From positions 1-12,685 of the forward strand of contig CAYVYP010000041.1 in assembly GCA_964455975.1 (NCBI GenBank): DNA of 12,685 bases, given 5' to 3'. Under the pieces are notes generated by a model. That model worked only from the letters and a program-made list of their open reading frames with translations. It was not told the DNA's origin and ran no database searches. This stretch comes from JAETTH01 sp964455975 (lineage in GTDB: Bacteria; Bacillota; Clostridia; TANB77; CAG-508). The position numbers and the translations under genes were made by a program. This document shows positions 1 to 7,226 of the stretch, in pieces (position 1 is the first letter of the stretch; every line of letters starts with the position of its first letter).

Positions 1-20
1 TCATACCTAAAAGGTTCTAG

Positions 21-45
21 AACCCCACGTAAAACGTGGGGTTTT
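21..45 (+). terminator. Rho-independent terminator, plus strand, upstream gene outside window
   Basis: A perfect 10-bp GC-rich stem (21-30 with 34-43) has a 3-nt AAA loop and runs into TTTT at 42-45. The U-tract is only on the plus-strand transcript, so it most likely ends a rightward gene lying before position 1. A 12-bp palindrome, GGTTCTAGAACC at 13-24, overlaps its 5' arm and could form an alternative fold. Confidence 0.7.
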
Positions 46-54
46 CGTTACACA

Positions 55-92
55 AAAAAAGTGCTATGTAAAAATATACATAGCACTTTTTT
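55..92 (-). terminator. Terminator of the 213-aa gene (possibly bidirectional)
   Basis: A perfect 16-bp inverted repeat (55-70 with 77-92) surrounds a 6-nt loop, with A/T runs at both ends so it could work in both directions. It begins 2 nt beyond the minus-strand stop codon at 94-96. That position supports 94, not 266, as the real 3' end of the frameshifted gene next to it. Confidence 0.85.
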
Positions 93-93
93 A

Positions 94-736
94 TTATCTT
101 AATTCCTCTATTTCAGCATCTATTCTAGCTCTTTGTTCTTCTAATCTTCTTTTTTGTTCTTCTTTATTGGCTTTTATAGTTTCTTTATATCTTTGTCTTT
201 CTTGTATCATTTCAGGTGAATTGTGAGCTATTTCTCCAATTCTTGCATCAAAAAATTTTTTATACTCACCGATTTTTATCTTTTATCATCCCACCAATAT
301 ATTTACCACAAGGGTAATCCGGTGTATCTGATAAACCTCTTTGAATATATTCTTCAATTCTATGTTTTTCTAACAAATTTTTCATTACAAAATAGCAATA
401 ATTTTTATCTGTTTGTAATAAATTAAAATCTATTTGAGCTAAAATTCCTGAATAATCTATTCTTCTACCAAATTCTCCTCTTTCATCAAGCATCATACAA
501 TCATTTTCTCCATACCAAGAAAGACTACAGTTATATATGTTTTCCATTGGTTGACTATTAATTATAAGTCTTGTTGTATCATATCCTTTTTTAAAATCTG
601 CCTTTCTATCTAAAAAATCAATTTGTAATTTTTTATCATCTGTTAATGAATATTTAATGTCAAAAGGTAACTTTTCTTCTTTTTGAACAGGGATATTATT
701 TTCACTATTTCTTTTGAATTTATCTAAAAAACCCAT
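94..736 (-). CDS. Unrecognised protein, 213 aa if a +1 frame change at CGG 269-271 is applied
   Basis: I do not recognise this family. The start is ATG at 734-736, preceded by AGGAAGTG and a good promoter. The zero frame gives 155 residues (starting MGFLDKFKR, mostly polar, with no signal peptide or membrane helix) and then reads AAT-CGG-TGA, stopping at 266. Skipping one base at the CGG continues as GEYKKFFDARIGE into a 58-residue Glu/Arg/Lys-rich tail with coiled-coil character that ends in EIEELR at 94. Three things support one protein. The second frame is open from the CGG onward. Its only internal ATG (208-210) has no ribosome site. The terminator follows the second-frame stop immediately, while nothing terminator-like follows 266. 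The break lies next to an A5 run, so an indel error is possible, but the same codon marks the breaks in two other genes here. Cytoplasmic location is inferred from composition. Confidence 0.6.
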
Positions 737-776
737 AAAATCACTTCCTATTAAATATTTTTATACTATAGTTTAT

Positions 777-805
777 ATTTTATCACATTTTTCCAAATTT
801 TACAA
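777..805 (-). promoter_or_regulatory. Sigma-A-type promoter for the 213-aa gene
   Basis: On the minus strand, TTGTAA (800-805), a 17-nt spacer and TAAAAT (777-782) form a promoter. The -10 is extended by an upstream TG (TGATAAAAT). It lies about 40 nt upstream of the start codon at 736 and just past the end of the HD gene, making the 213-aa gene a separate transcription unit. Confidence 0.65.
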
Positions 806-832
806 GTAATATCTAATTACTTCAATTATTAT

Positions 833-1424
833 TTATAAATTTTCTTTTATTTCTNNNNNNNNNNGGAAATAAATCATATACATTATAGCCTAATTTATCA
901 TCAAAATATTGTTTTAATTTATATGTTTCTTTTATATGATATTGTGTGTTAGAATGAGCACCTTTTCTAGTCATAATATCTATTAATCTTTTATCAATAG
1001 TTAGAGTTTTGGATGTGCACATTAAATCACATAAATTTATTATTTTTTCATATATTGTATAAGTATGATTTTTTATAAATTCTGTTCTAAAAGGTATATC
1101 TTTAGGTATCCCTCCTTCAGTACATATTATATCATTATTTAAATATGAGTGAGTTAAACAAATATTACAATATTCATCATCATAGCCTAATTCTTTTAAA
1201 TAATTATATCCATTCATAACATGTAAAGAAAATTCTCCAACAGATTTTCCAATATCATGTATGTATCCTAATGTTTTAGCAAAATTTTCATCTAAATTTA
1301 ATGCTTTTGCTATTACCCCAGCAGTATTACCTACACAAATTGAATGTTCTATCCAATTATCATCTTTTGCTTTTCCTCTTGCTTGATTAAGTAATTCTAG
1401 TGCTTTTTCAGTTGTTAGTTTCAT
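833..1424 (-). CDS. HD-domain metal-dependent phosphohydrolase (contains N10 gap)
   Basis: Predicted soluble HD-superfamily phosphohydrolase, about 193 aa. Visible metal-binding residues are H27, H56-D57, H92 and D133 (motifs WIEHS, YIHDIGK, LTHSY, NLCDLM). The substrate cannot be read from the sequence; HD enzymes commonly cleave nucleotide phosphates. The start is ATG at 1422-1424 with AGGAGG 5 nt upstream. It overlaps the end of the preceding nucleotidase/hydrolase gene by 17 nt, so the two are probably translationally coupled. Ten Ns (855-864) interrupt the 3' end. Read literally they put the tail out of frame and end it at 822. Joining the flanks with no gap gives DLFPEIKENL and a TAA at 833-835, which I take as the true end. 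Its operon partners act on nucleotides, suggesting a nucleotide substrate (inference). Confidence 0.8.
855..864. other. Assembly gap (10 Ns), probably zero true length
   Basis: This is a scaffold placeholder inside the HD gene. Removing all ten Ns fuses TTTCC to AGAAATAAAAG on the minus strand and gives an in-frame FPEIKENL end followed by TAA. The real gap is therefore likely zero bases, or a multiple of three. Confidence 0.7.
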
Positions 1425-2853
1425 TATTTCCTCCTAATTTTTCAAATAAATCCTTGTAAATTTTTTCTTTATCCATATTATAAACAAATGTAATTTTACG
1501 ATTATTATTAGTTAAAGTATATAACATATTATCATTTATATTAGGACAACTAATTTCTTTTGTTTTAAACCATTCTTTATTTATCATATATGCAATAACT
1601 GCTATATCCCAAATAACTCTTGATTCTTGTATTCCATGATATCCATCATTGTAAAATCTTGATATTAAATAATTACATAATTCTGATTTATCTTTTAAAT
1701 TGTTGTTTAAAGTATTAATATCAGTTCTTAATACTGAAGTAATTTCTTTACATGGAATTACTGTTAATTTTACTTTAGACTCAAATACAATTTTAACTGC
1801 TTGAACATCTTGTCTAAGATTATATTCCATATTTTCTTTATATTCTAAGTCATTTCCACCTAACCATATTACTTCTATTTTATCTGTAATACTTGGTTCT
1901 TTTTGTATAGCTAGTGCTACATTTGTTATTGCTCCTATTGCCATAATATAAGTTTTATCATTATTTAAAGCTATTTGTATTATTTTATTAACAGCTTCAT
2001 TATTCTCGTTATAACCATTTTGGATATAATCTGTTGAACCTTTAAATACTTTATTTGATATATCAAATTTTAGCCATTTGCATATTTTTACTATTTCATT
2101 ATAGCTTAAATTTTGACTTTCAGATGTAGATACTTTTAAAATATGATTATGCGAATATGGAGCTATTGTGATTGCTTTAATATTAAATATATCTTGTGAT
2201 TTAATCATATAAGATAGTGCAAACTGATCATCACATTCATTATAAGTATCAGTATCTAAAATAACATTTATTTTTTTAAAATTAGATATATAATTATAAA
2301 TTTCTTTCCAATTATGTACTCTTTTAATTTCTTTTTCTTTTCTATTATATGGAGTATCAAATAATATTGAATTAATATTTTTATTTAAACATTCTTTGCA
2401 AACACGAATTGAATCATCTATCATTATATCTATATTGTTTTCAACGCATATATCTGCTTTTTCGTGATGTTGATAGGCATTAGTTAAAATAAGTTCATCA
2501 TAATTTATTTTATATTTTTCTAACCATTCTTTTGTCATATTATACGGGTTAGAATATTCACCATTATTTCTACCAGTTATAATATATATTTCATTTTTAT
2601 CTTCTTTTAACTTATCAATATATTTTTTTGAGTTTTCGATTAAAGATAAATTAATTACAATTCGTTCTATATTATTTGTATAAAAATCATCTATTTCTTC
2701 TTTAGTCCAATCGAACATTCCTCGTATTATATAATCAGCATTTTCATTAATAATTCCTGTATTTCTTAGTTTTTTATCTTGTATTAAAAATTCTTTTAAT
2801 AAATTATCGTTAAAATTAGAAATTACATTATCTATATCTATTCCTATTTTCAT
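1408..2853 (-). CDS. Fusion: HAD-type 5'-nucleotidase + inosine/uridine-type nucleoside hydrolase
   Basis: Two enzymes appear joined in 481 aa. Residues 1-192 resemble the HAD-superfamily 5'(3')-nucleotidases: nucleophile motif D6-I-D8, an IITGR segment at 91-95 and an acidic MIDDS motif at 144-148. Residues 195-475 resemble the nucleoside hydrolase family: a calcium and ribose-binding DTD...DD motif at 200-209, the AIGAITNVALAI segment at 305-316, WLGG at 330-333, and W415-D416 where classical members have His-Asp. The predicted path is (deoxy)nucleoside monophosphate to nucleoside plus phosphate, then to free base plus sugar, both in one cytoplasmic protein. ATG at 2851-2853 is preceded by AGGAG. 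It is the middle gene of the operon, 38 nt after the permease and overlapping the HD gene. The fold assignments are firm; substrates and coupling are inferred. Confidence 0.85.
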   Translation of the reverse strand: MKIGIDIDNVISNFNDNLLKEFLIQDKKLRNTGIINENADYIIRGMFDWTKEEIDDFYTNNIERIVINLSLIENSKKYIDKLKEDKNEIYIITGRNNGEYSNPYNMTKEWLEKYKINYDELILTNAYQHHEKADICVENNIDIMIDDSIRVCKECLNKNINSILFDTPYNRKEKEIKRVHNWKEIYNYISNFKKINVILDTDTYNECDDQFALSYMIKSQDIFNIKAITIAPYSHNHILKVSTSESQNLSYNEIVKICKWLKFDISNKVFKGSTDYIQNGYNENNEAVNKIIQIALNNDKTYIMAIGAITNVALAIQKEPSITDKIEVIWLGGNDLEYKENMEYNLRQDVQAVKIVFESKVKLTVIPCKEITSVLRTDINTLNNNLKDKSELCNYLISRFYNDGYHGIQESRVIWDIAVIAYMINKEWFKTKEISCPNINDNMLYTLTNNNRKITFVYNMDKEKIYKDLFEKLGGNNETNN

Positions 2854-2891
2854 ACTATTTCTCCTAATATTTTTGTTATTCTGTATAATTT

Positions 2892-3737
2892 TTAATTATT
2901 TTGATAAAGCAGAAAAATACCACATAATACTAAAATTATACCTATAAATTGTTTTAAATTTGGCTTTTTTTCTTTATCTTTAAAGAAAAATGATATTGCT
3001 ACAACAACAATGATAGACATAGGTCTAACATAAGAGCTTAATGTAACAGAATTGCTAGCTAAATAATTACTTAAATATAGAGAACAAAAACCAAAAAATT
3101 GTTGTATAAATATCCACTTAATTATTTTAATTTTATTAATATGATATTCGAGTTTATAATCTTTAGAAAATATTATTGTCAAGAATAAATTCATTATCAA
3201 TAAAAATATTGCATTAGACCAATATTTTAACATATAATGCGTCACATAGCTCATAAGTAATGATGTGAATATTCTAACTAATAAATCTTTCTTTAGTTCT
3301 ATATTTTTTAATTTTGAATTTGCAATAAAAAATACTCCAATAACGGTAAAAACTATAGATATTATTGAAAAAATCTCTAATGTTTTAATTCCTAAAATAA
3401 CATCTATGATAAATGCTATGACAATTCCAAGCGTTAAATATGCAGAATCTTCATATGGATTTAAATATTTTAAACATCCAACAATTGTATGTTGTTTTTT
3501 ATATCTTAAAAACATGGCAATAATTAATAATAGTATTGGAATAATATTAAATGTAAATTTTAATTGATTTGTATAATATTCAATTATAGTCATTATTATT
3601 GAGAAAGGAATCATTGATAAACACATATAATAAAAATAATCATGTTTACTAATACCTAGATTAACTAAATGTTTATCTAAATATTGACCAATTGCTCCAA
3701 ATATTCCTGCCAGAATTATAACATATATATATACCAA
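2892..3737 (-). CDS. EamA/DMT-superfamily-like membrane permease
   Basis: A 281-aa, very hydrophobic protein with about ten predicted membrane helices. It ends in a short polar linker (FKDKEKKPNLKQ) and a final helix, as is typical of EamA/drug-metabolite transporters. The start is TTG at 3735-3737, chosen because GGGGTGA lies 5 nt upstream and the only nearby ATG runs into a stop after one codon. It is the first gene of the operon with the nucleotidase/nucleoside-hydrolase fusion and the HD protein, so a nucleoside, base or related metabolite is a reasonable guess for its cargo, though the sequence alone does not show it. I found no convincing promoter in the short gap after the secA terminator, so partial read-through from secA is possible. 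Confidence 0.75.
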   Translation of the reverse strand: MVYIYVIILAGIFGAIGQYLDKHLVNLGISKHDYFYYMCLSMIPFSIIMTIIEYYTNQLKFTFNIIPILLLIIAMFLRYKKQHTIVGCLKYLNPYEDSAYLTLGIVIAFIIDVILGIKTLEIFSIISIVFTVIGVFFIANSKLKNIELKKDLLVRIFTSLLMSYVTHYMLKYWSNAIFLLIMNLFLTIIFSKDYKLEYHINKIKIIKWIFIQQFFGFCSLYLSNYLASNSVTLSSYVRPMSIIVVVAISFFFKDKEKKPNLKQFIGIILVLCGIFLLYQNN

Positions 3738-3775
3738 TTATTTCACCCCATTACTACTGCAATATAAAATTCACA

Positions 3776-3806
3776 AAAAGGTTGGTATGTAAAATATCAA
3801 CCTTTT
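3776..3806 (-). terminator. secA terminator
   Basis: A 13-bp stem (3776-3788 with 3794-3806, one mismatched pair) has a 5-nt loop. On the minus strand it is followed by a T-run, and it lies 12 nt after the secA stop codon. It separates secA from the permease operon. Confidence 0.8.
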
Positions 3807-3818
3807 AATGTTTTATTT

Positions 3819-6488
3819 TTAGCTATTTCTTCCACAACAATTCTTATATTTTTTACCAGAACCACATGGGCATTCATCATTTCTTCCTATTTTTGGCTCA
3901 GTATTTACTACTGTTTTATCCATTCCGCCTTCTTGTTTTGAATATGCTCCATCTACTAAATTAATAGCTGTGTCTTCTAATCCTGCTCCTGTTATTTTTG
4001 CTGTTTCTGTTCTTTTGATTTCTCCTTGTTTTCTAACATGTAATAATAATTTTACAACATCATATTTAATATCTTCTATCATTTGGTCAAACATTTCAAA
4101 TCCTTCAATTCTATATTGAACTACAGGGTCTTTTTGTCCATATGCTTGAAGACCAATACCATCTTTTAATTCATCCATTGCATCAATATGGTCCATCCAT
4201 TTTTGATCAACAACTTTTAGCATAACAACTCTTTCAAGTTCTCTAAATTCTTGCTCTCCAATTGCCTTTTCTTGATTTTCATATTTTTCAGTTGCTTTTG
4301 ACTTTACTTCTTCTACTATTTTTTCAGGATTATTTTCTAAATTAATATCATTTAAATCAAATGTTGCTTTTAATTCTTGTGATAAACTTTCTTTATTTAC
4401 AGAATCATCTGAAGCAAATGCATTAATAATATTTTCTGTAACAGAAGAAATCATTTGAATAATTCTGTCTTTTAAATTTTCTCCATCTAAAACTTCTCTT
4501 CTTTGTTTGTATATTATTTCTCTTTGTGTATTCATAACATCATCATATTGAAGTACATGTTTTCTTATACTAAAGTTTTTTCCTTCTACTTTTCTTTGTG
4601 CTGATTCTACTGTATTTGAAAGAATTCTAGATTCTAATGGCATATTTTCATCAGCTCCTAAAGTATTATATACTCTAGTTATAGCATCTCCACCAAATAT
4701 TTTCATTAAGTCATCATCTAGTCCTATATAGAATTTAGATTCTCCCGGGTCTCCTTGACGACCACTACGTCCACGAAGCTGGTTATCTATTCTTCTTGAT
4801 TCATGTCTTTCTGTACCAATTATTTTAAGTCCACCTGCTGATAAAACTTTTTCTTTTTCTTCTTTTATTTGAATATCATACTTTTCTTCTAATTCTCTAA
4901 ATATTTTTCTAGAATTTATTATATTTTGATCTTCTGTTTCATTAAATGCTGTTGAAAGTTCTATTAATTCTTCTGAAATACCTTTTTTTCTCATTTCTTG
5001 CTTTGCTAAAAACTCTGAATTTCCACCAAGCATAATATCAGTACCACGACCTGCCATATTTGTAGCAATTGTAACACTTCCAAATTTACCAGCTTGTGCT
5101 ATTATTTCAGCTTTTTCTATAGATACAGTACCAACTAAAACTGGTTGTCCCTTTTTAGTACTTTCTTTAATACTTTCTACAACAGCTCTAAATTTAGCAT
5201 CTTCATTTTTATATATAACATCTGTTTGATCATCTCTTATCATTGGTCTATTTGTAGGTATTTCTATAACATCTAATTTGTAAATTTCTTGAAATTCTGG
5301 TTCTTCTGTCATAGCAGTACCTGTCATACCAGATAATTTTTCATACATTCTAAAATAGTTTTGAAATGTTATTGTAGCTAATGTTTTAGATTCATCTGCT
5401 ATTTTAACATGTTCTTTAGCTTCTATTGCTTGATGAAGTCCATTATTATATCTTCTTCCATACATAATACGACCTGTAAATTCATCTACTATTAGTACTT
5501 CACCATCTTTTACTATGTAATCAATGTCCTTTTTCATAATTCCATGGGCACGAAGAGCTTGATTAACATTATGTACTAATTCAGAATTCTCTAAATCATT
5601 AAAGTTTTCTAATCTAAATTCATTTTCTGCTTTTTTTATACCTTTACTTGTTAATGAAGCAGATTTTGCTTTTAAATCTACTATATAATCATAATTTTCT
5701 AAATCTTCTGCTTGATCTAAATTTTTAACATCTTCTTCTATTATAACTTTAGGAGTTAATTTGCTTACAAAAGCATTTGCTTTTTTATATAAATCTGATG
5801 ATTCATTTGCTCTACCAGAAATAATAAGTGGTGTACGAGCTTCATCTATTAAAATACTATCAATTTCGTCTACTATTGCATAATTTAATTTTCTTTGAAC
5901 AGCTTGATTTTTATATATAACCATATTGTCTCTTAAATAATCAAATCCAAATTCATTATTTGTACCATAAGTAATATCACAAGCATATGCTTCTTTTTTC
6001 TCTGCAGGATTCATTTGGCTTATAACTAATCCAACACTTAATCCTAAAAATTTATATAATTTACCCATCCATTCACTATCTCTTTTGGCTAGGTAATCAT
6101 TTACTGTAATTACGTGTACTCCTTCACCTGAAAGTGCATTAAGATACACTGGAAGAGTTGCAACTAATGTTTTTCCTTCTCCAGTTTTCATTTCTGAAAT
6201 TCTACCTTGATGAAGTACAATTCCACCTATTAATTGAACATCAAAATGTCTCATTCCTAAAACTCTTTTTGATGCTTCTCTAACTACTGCAAAAGCTTCT
6301 GGCAATATATCTTCTAAAGTTTTTCCATTTTTTAATAATTCTTTAAAATATGGTGTTTTTTCTGTTAATTCTTTATCAGTCAATTTTGATATTTCTTCTT
6401 CATACCCATTTATTTTATCTACTATAGGCATTATTCTTTTAACTTCTTTTTCACTATATGATTTAAAAATTTTGTTTAATATTCCCAC
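3819..6488 (-). CDS. secA: SecA preprotein translocase ATPase, with an internal deletion in NBD2
   Basis: The motor ATPase that drives proteins through SecYEG, 889 aa. Visible features: Walker A MKTGEGKT (100-107), Walker B VDEID (206-210) followed by SILIDEARTP, GMTGTA (387-392), ATNMAGRGTDI (475-485), LRGRSGRQGDPG (571-582), and the C-terminal SEC-C zinc motif with C873, C875, C884 and C885. The start is GTG at 6486-6488, with AAGGAG 11 nt upstream. Unusually, VGTVSIEK (to 459) joins directly to AEIIAQAG. In the family, about 26 residues lie between them, including the conserved VLNAK...HE(K/R)E segment of the second nucleotide-binding domain. The loss is in frame. It is either an assembly collapse or a real deletion expected to harm the motor. 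Otherwise the protein is full length and should be essential. It has its own promoter and terminator. Confidence 0.97.
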   Translation of the reverse strand: MGILNKIFKSYSEKEVKRIMPIVDKINGYEEEISKLTDKELTEKTPYFKELLKNGKTLEDILPEAFAVVREASKRVLGMRHFDVQLIGGIVLHQGRISEMKTGEGKTLVATLPVYLNALSGEGVHVITVNDYLAKRDSEWMGKLYKFLGLSVGLVISQMNPAEKKEAYACDITYGTNNEFGFDYLRDNMVIYKNQAVQRKLNYAIVDEIDSILIDEARTPLIISGRANESSDLYKKANAFVSKLTPKVIIEEDVKNLDQAEDLENYDYIVDLKAKSASLTSKGIKKAENEFRLENFNDLENSELVHNVNQALRAHGIMKKDIDYIVKDGEVLIVDEFTGRIMYGRRYNNGLHQAIEAKEHVKIADESKTLATITFQNYFRMYEKLSGMTGTAMTEEPEFQEIYKLDVIEIPTNRPMIRDDQTDVIYKNEDAKFRAVVESIKESTKKGQPVLVGTVSIEKAEIIAQAGKFGSVTIATNMAGRGTDIMLGGNSEFLAKQEMRKKGISEELIELSTAFNETEDQNIINSRKIFRELEEKYDIQIKEEKEKVLSAGGLKIIGTERHESRRIDNQLRGRSGRQGDPGESKFYIGLDDDLMKIFGGDAITRVYNTLGADENMPLESRILSNTVESAQRKVEGKNFSIRKHVLQYDDVMNTQREIIYKQRREVLDGENLKDRIIQMISSVTENIINAFASDDSVNKESLSQELKATFDLNDINLENNPEKIVEEVKSKATEKYENQEKAIGEQEFRELERVVMLKVVDQKWMDHIDAMDELKDGIGLQAYGQKDPVVQYRIEGFEMFDQMIEDIKYDVVKLLLHVRKQGEIKRTETAKITGAGLEDTAINLVDGAYSKQEGGMDKTVVNTEPKIGRNDECPCGSGKKYKNCCGRNS

Positions 6489-6526
6489 TTTGCTTTCTTC
6501 TCCTTTAAAAATAATTTTACTTTTGT

Positions 6527-6555
6527 ACTATATCACTAAATAAAAGTTTTATCAA
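6527..6555 (-). promoter_or_regulatory. secA promoter
   Basis: On the minus strand, TTGATA (6550-6555), 17 nt and TATAGT (6527-6532), with an extended -10 TG, lie about 40 nt before the GTG start of secA. The -35 sits inside one arm of a 12-bp inverted repeat. Confidence 0.75.
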
Positions 6556-6580
6556 TAAAAATAACTTATTTTATTGATAA
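6549..6580. repeat. 12-bp inverted repeat between divergent genes, possible operator
   Basis: Perfect arms TTATCAATAAAA (6549-6560) and TTTTATTGATAA (6569-6580) are separated by 8 nt. The left arm contains the secA -35 box. The symmetry and position would suit a dimeric regulator, but AT-rich repeats also arise by chance. Confidence 0.4.
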
Positions 6581-6614
6581 TTTTAGAATATATTTTTTAT
6601 CTTTCTCATAAACA

Positions 6615-6620
6615 TATAAT
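6615..6620 (+). promoter_or_regulatory. -10 box for the YcgQ-like gene
   Basis: A perfect TATAAT lies 27 nt before the TTG start of the rightward gene. No good -35 is found at the usual distance, so activator help or weak expression is possible. Confidence 0.4.
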
Positions 6621-6647
6621 AGTTTAATGTAGAAAGAGGGGTTTTAT

Positions 6648-7181
6648 TTGTTTGTAGCCAATTTTAAAGTAAATAAGAGTATGTTGTTTAAAATTTTTTT
6701 AATAATAGTTGCTATATTAATTATAATACTTTTTAGTATTGCAGTAAAAAAAGTATTTGATGTTAGGTTTACTGTAAATGATAATATTTCCAAAGATTTA
6801 TACGAAATTTCTGGTGACAATTATTCAGATGTTTTAAAGGAAGTTCATGATAATTTAGATACGTATATAAATCAAAAAATAAAATTTACAGGATTTGTTT
6901 ATAGAATATATGATTTTTCAGAAAATCAATTTGTTTTAGCAAGAAATATGATAATTGCTGATAATCAAAGCGTAATTGTTGGATTTTTATGCATTTGTAA
7001 AACTGCTAAAGATTATCCAAATAATACATGGGTAGAAATTACAGGAAGAATTACTAAAGGCGATTATCATGGAGATATGCCTATATTAGAAATTGATACA
7101 ATAAAAAAAGTAGATAAGCCAAATGATGAGTTTGTTTATCCCCCAAGTGATAGTTTTATTCCTACTTCAACAATTTTATAA
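6648..7181 (+). CDS. Membrane-anchored protein resembling the C-terminal domain of YcgQ/TIGR03943 (DUF1980)
   Basis: 177 aa with one N-terminal membrane helix (about residues 13-33) and then a soluble domain, probably extracytoplasmic. The segment from 79 to 133 (KFTGFVYRIYDF, NQFVLARNMI, WVEITGRI) matches my memory of the C-terminal domain of the TIGR03943/YcgQ family. Those proteins are usually longer, with more membrane helices, and pair with a YcgR/ArsP-like permease. No such permease is present here. The cysteine pair common in the family (CCAAD-like) is replaced by IIADN. The start is TTG at 6648-6650, because GAGGGG lies just upstream; the first ATG, 33 nt further in, has no such site and would cut into the helix. 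Family assignment is from memory and moderately sure; function unknown. Confidence 0.65.
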   Translation: MFVANFKVNKSMLFKIFLIIVAILIIILFSIAVKKVFDVRFTVNDNISKDLYEISGDNYSDVLKEVHDNLDTYINQKIKFTGFVYRIYDFSENQFVLARNMIIADNQSVIVGFLCICKTAKDYPNNTWVEITGRITKGDYHGDMPILEIDTIKKVDKPNDEFVYPPSDSFIPTSTIL

Positions 7182-7202
7182 AAACCTTCTTTATTTTAAA
7201 AG

Positions 7203-7226
7203 ACCTCCTTATTTTATTAAGGCGGT
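7203..7226. terminator. Shared terminator between convergent genes
   Basis: A 9-bp stem with one mismatch (7203-7211 with 7218-7226) has a 6-nt loop. T-rich tracts follow on both strands. It sits between the end of the YcgQ-like gene at 7181 and the permease stop at 7227, and can serve both. Confidence 0.65.

Noticed and set aside
1..30. GGTTCTAGAACC resembles the T-arm of a tRNA 3' end
   Set aside because: It is a plain palindrome without the 7-nt T-loop or acceptor stem, and no CCA or tRNA body is visible.
1408..1410. TGA read as a sense codon (code 4)
   Set aside because: TGA ends the fusion protein just where the next gene begins, and tryptophan is written TGG throughout.
3265..3567. 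Rightward open frames over the permease, the YcgQ/AI-2E junction, the CBS gene and 11972-12453
   Set aside because: They are shadows of minus-strand genes or AT-rich DNA, without ribosome sites or recognisable protein features.
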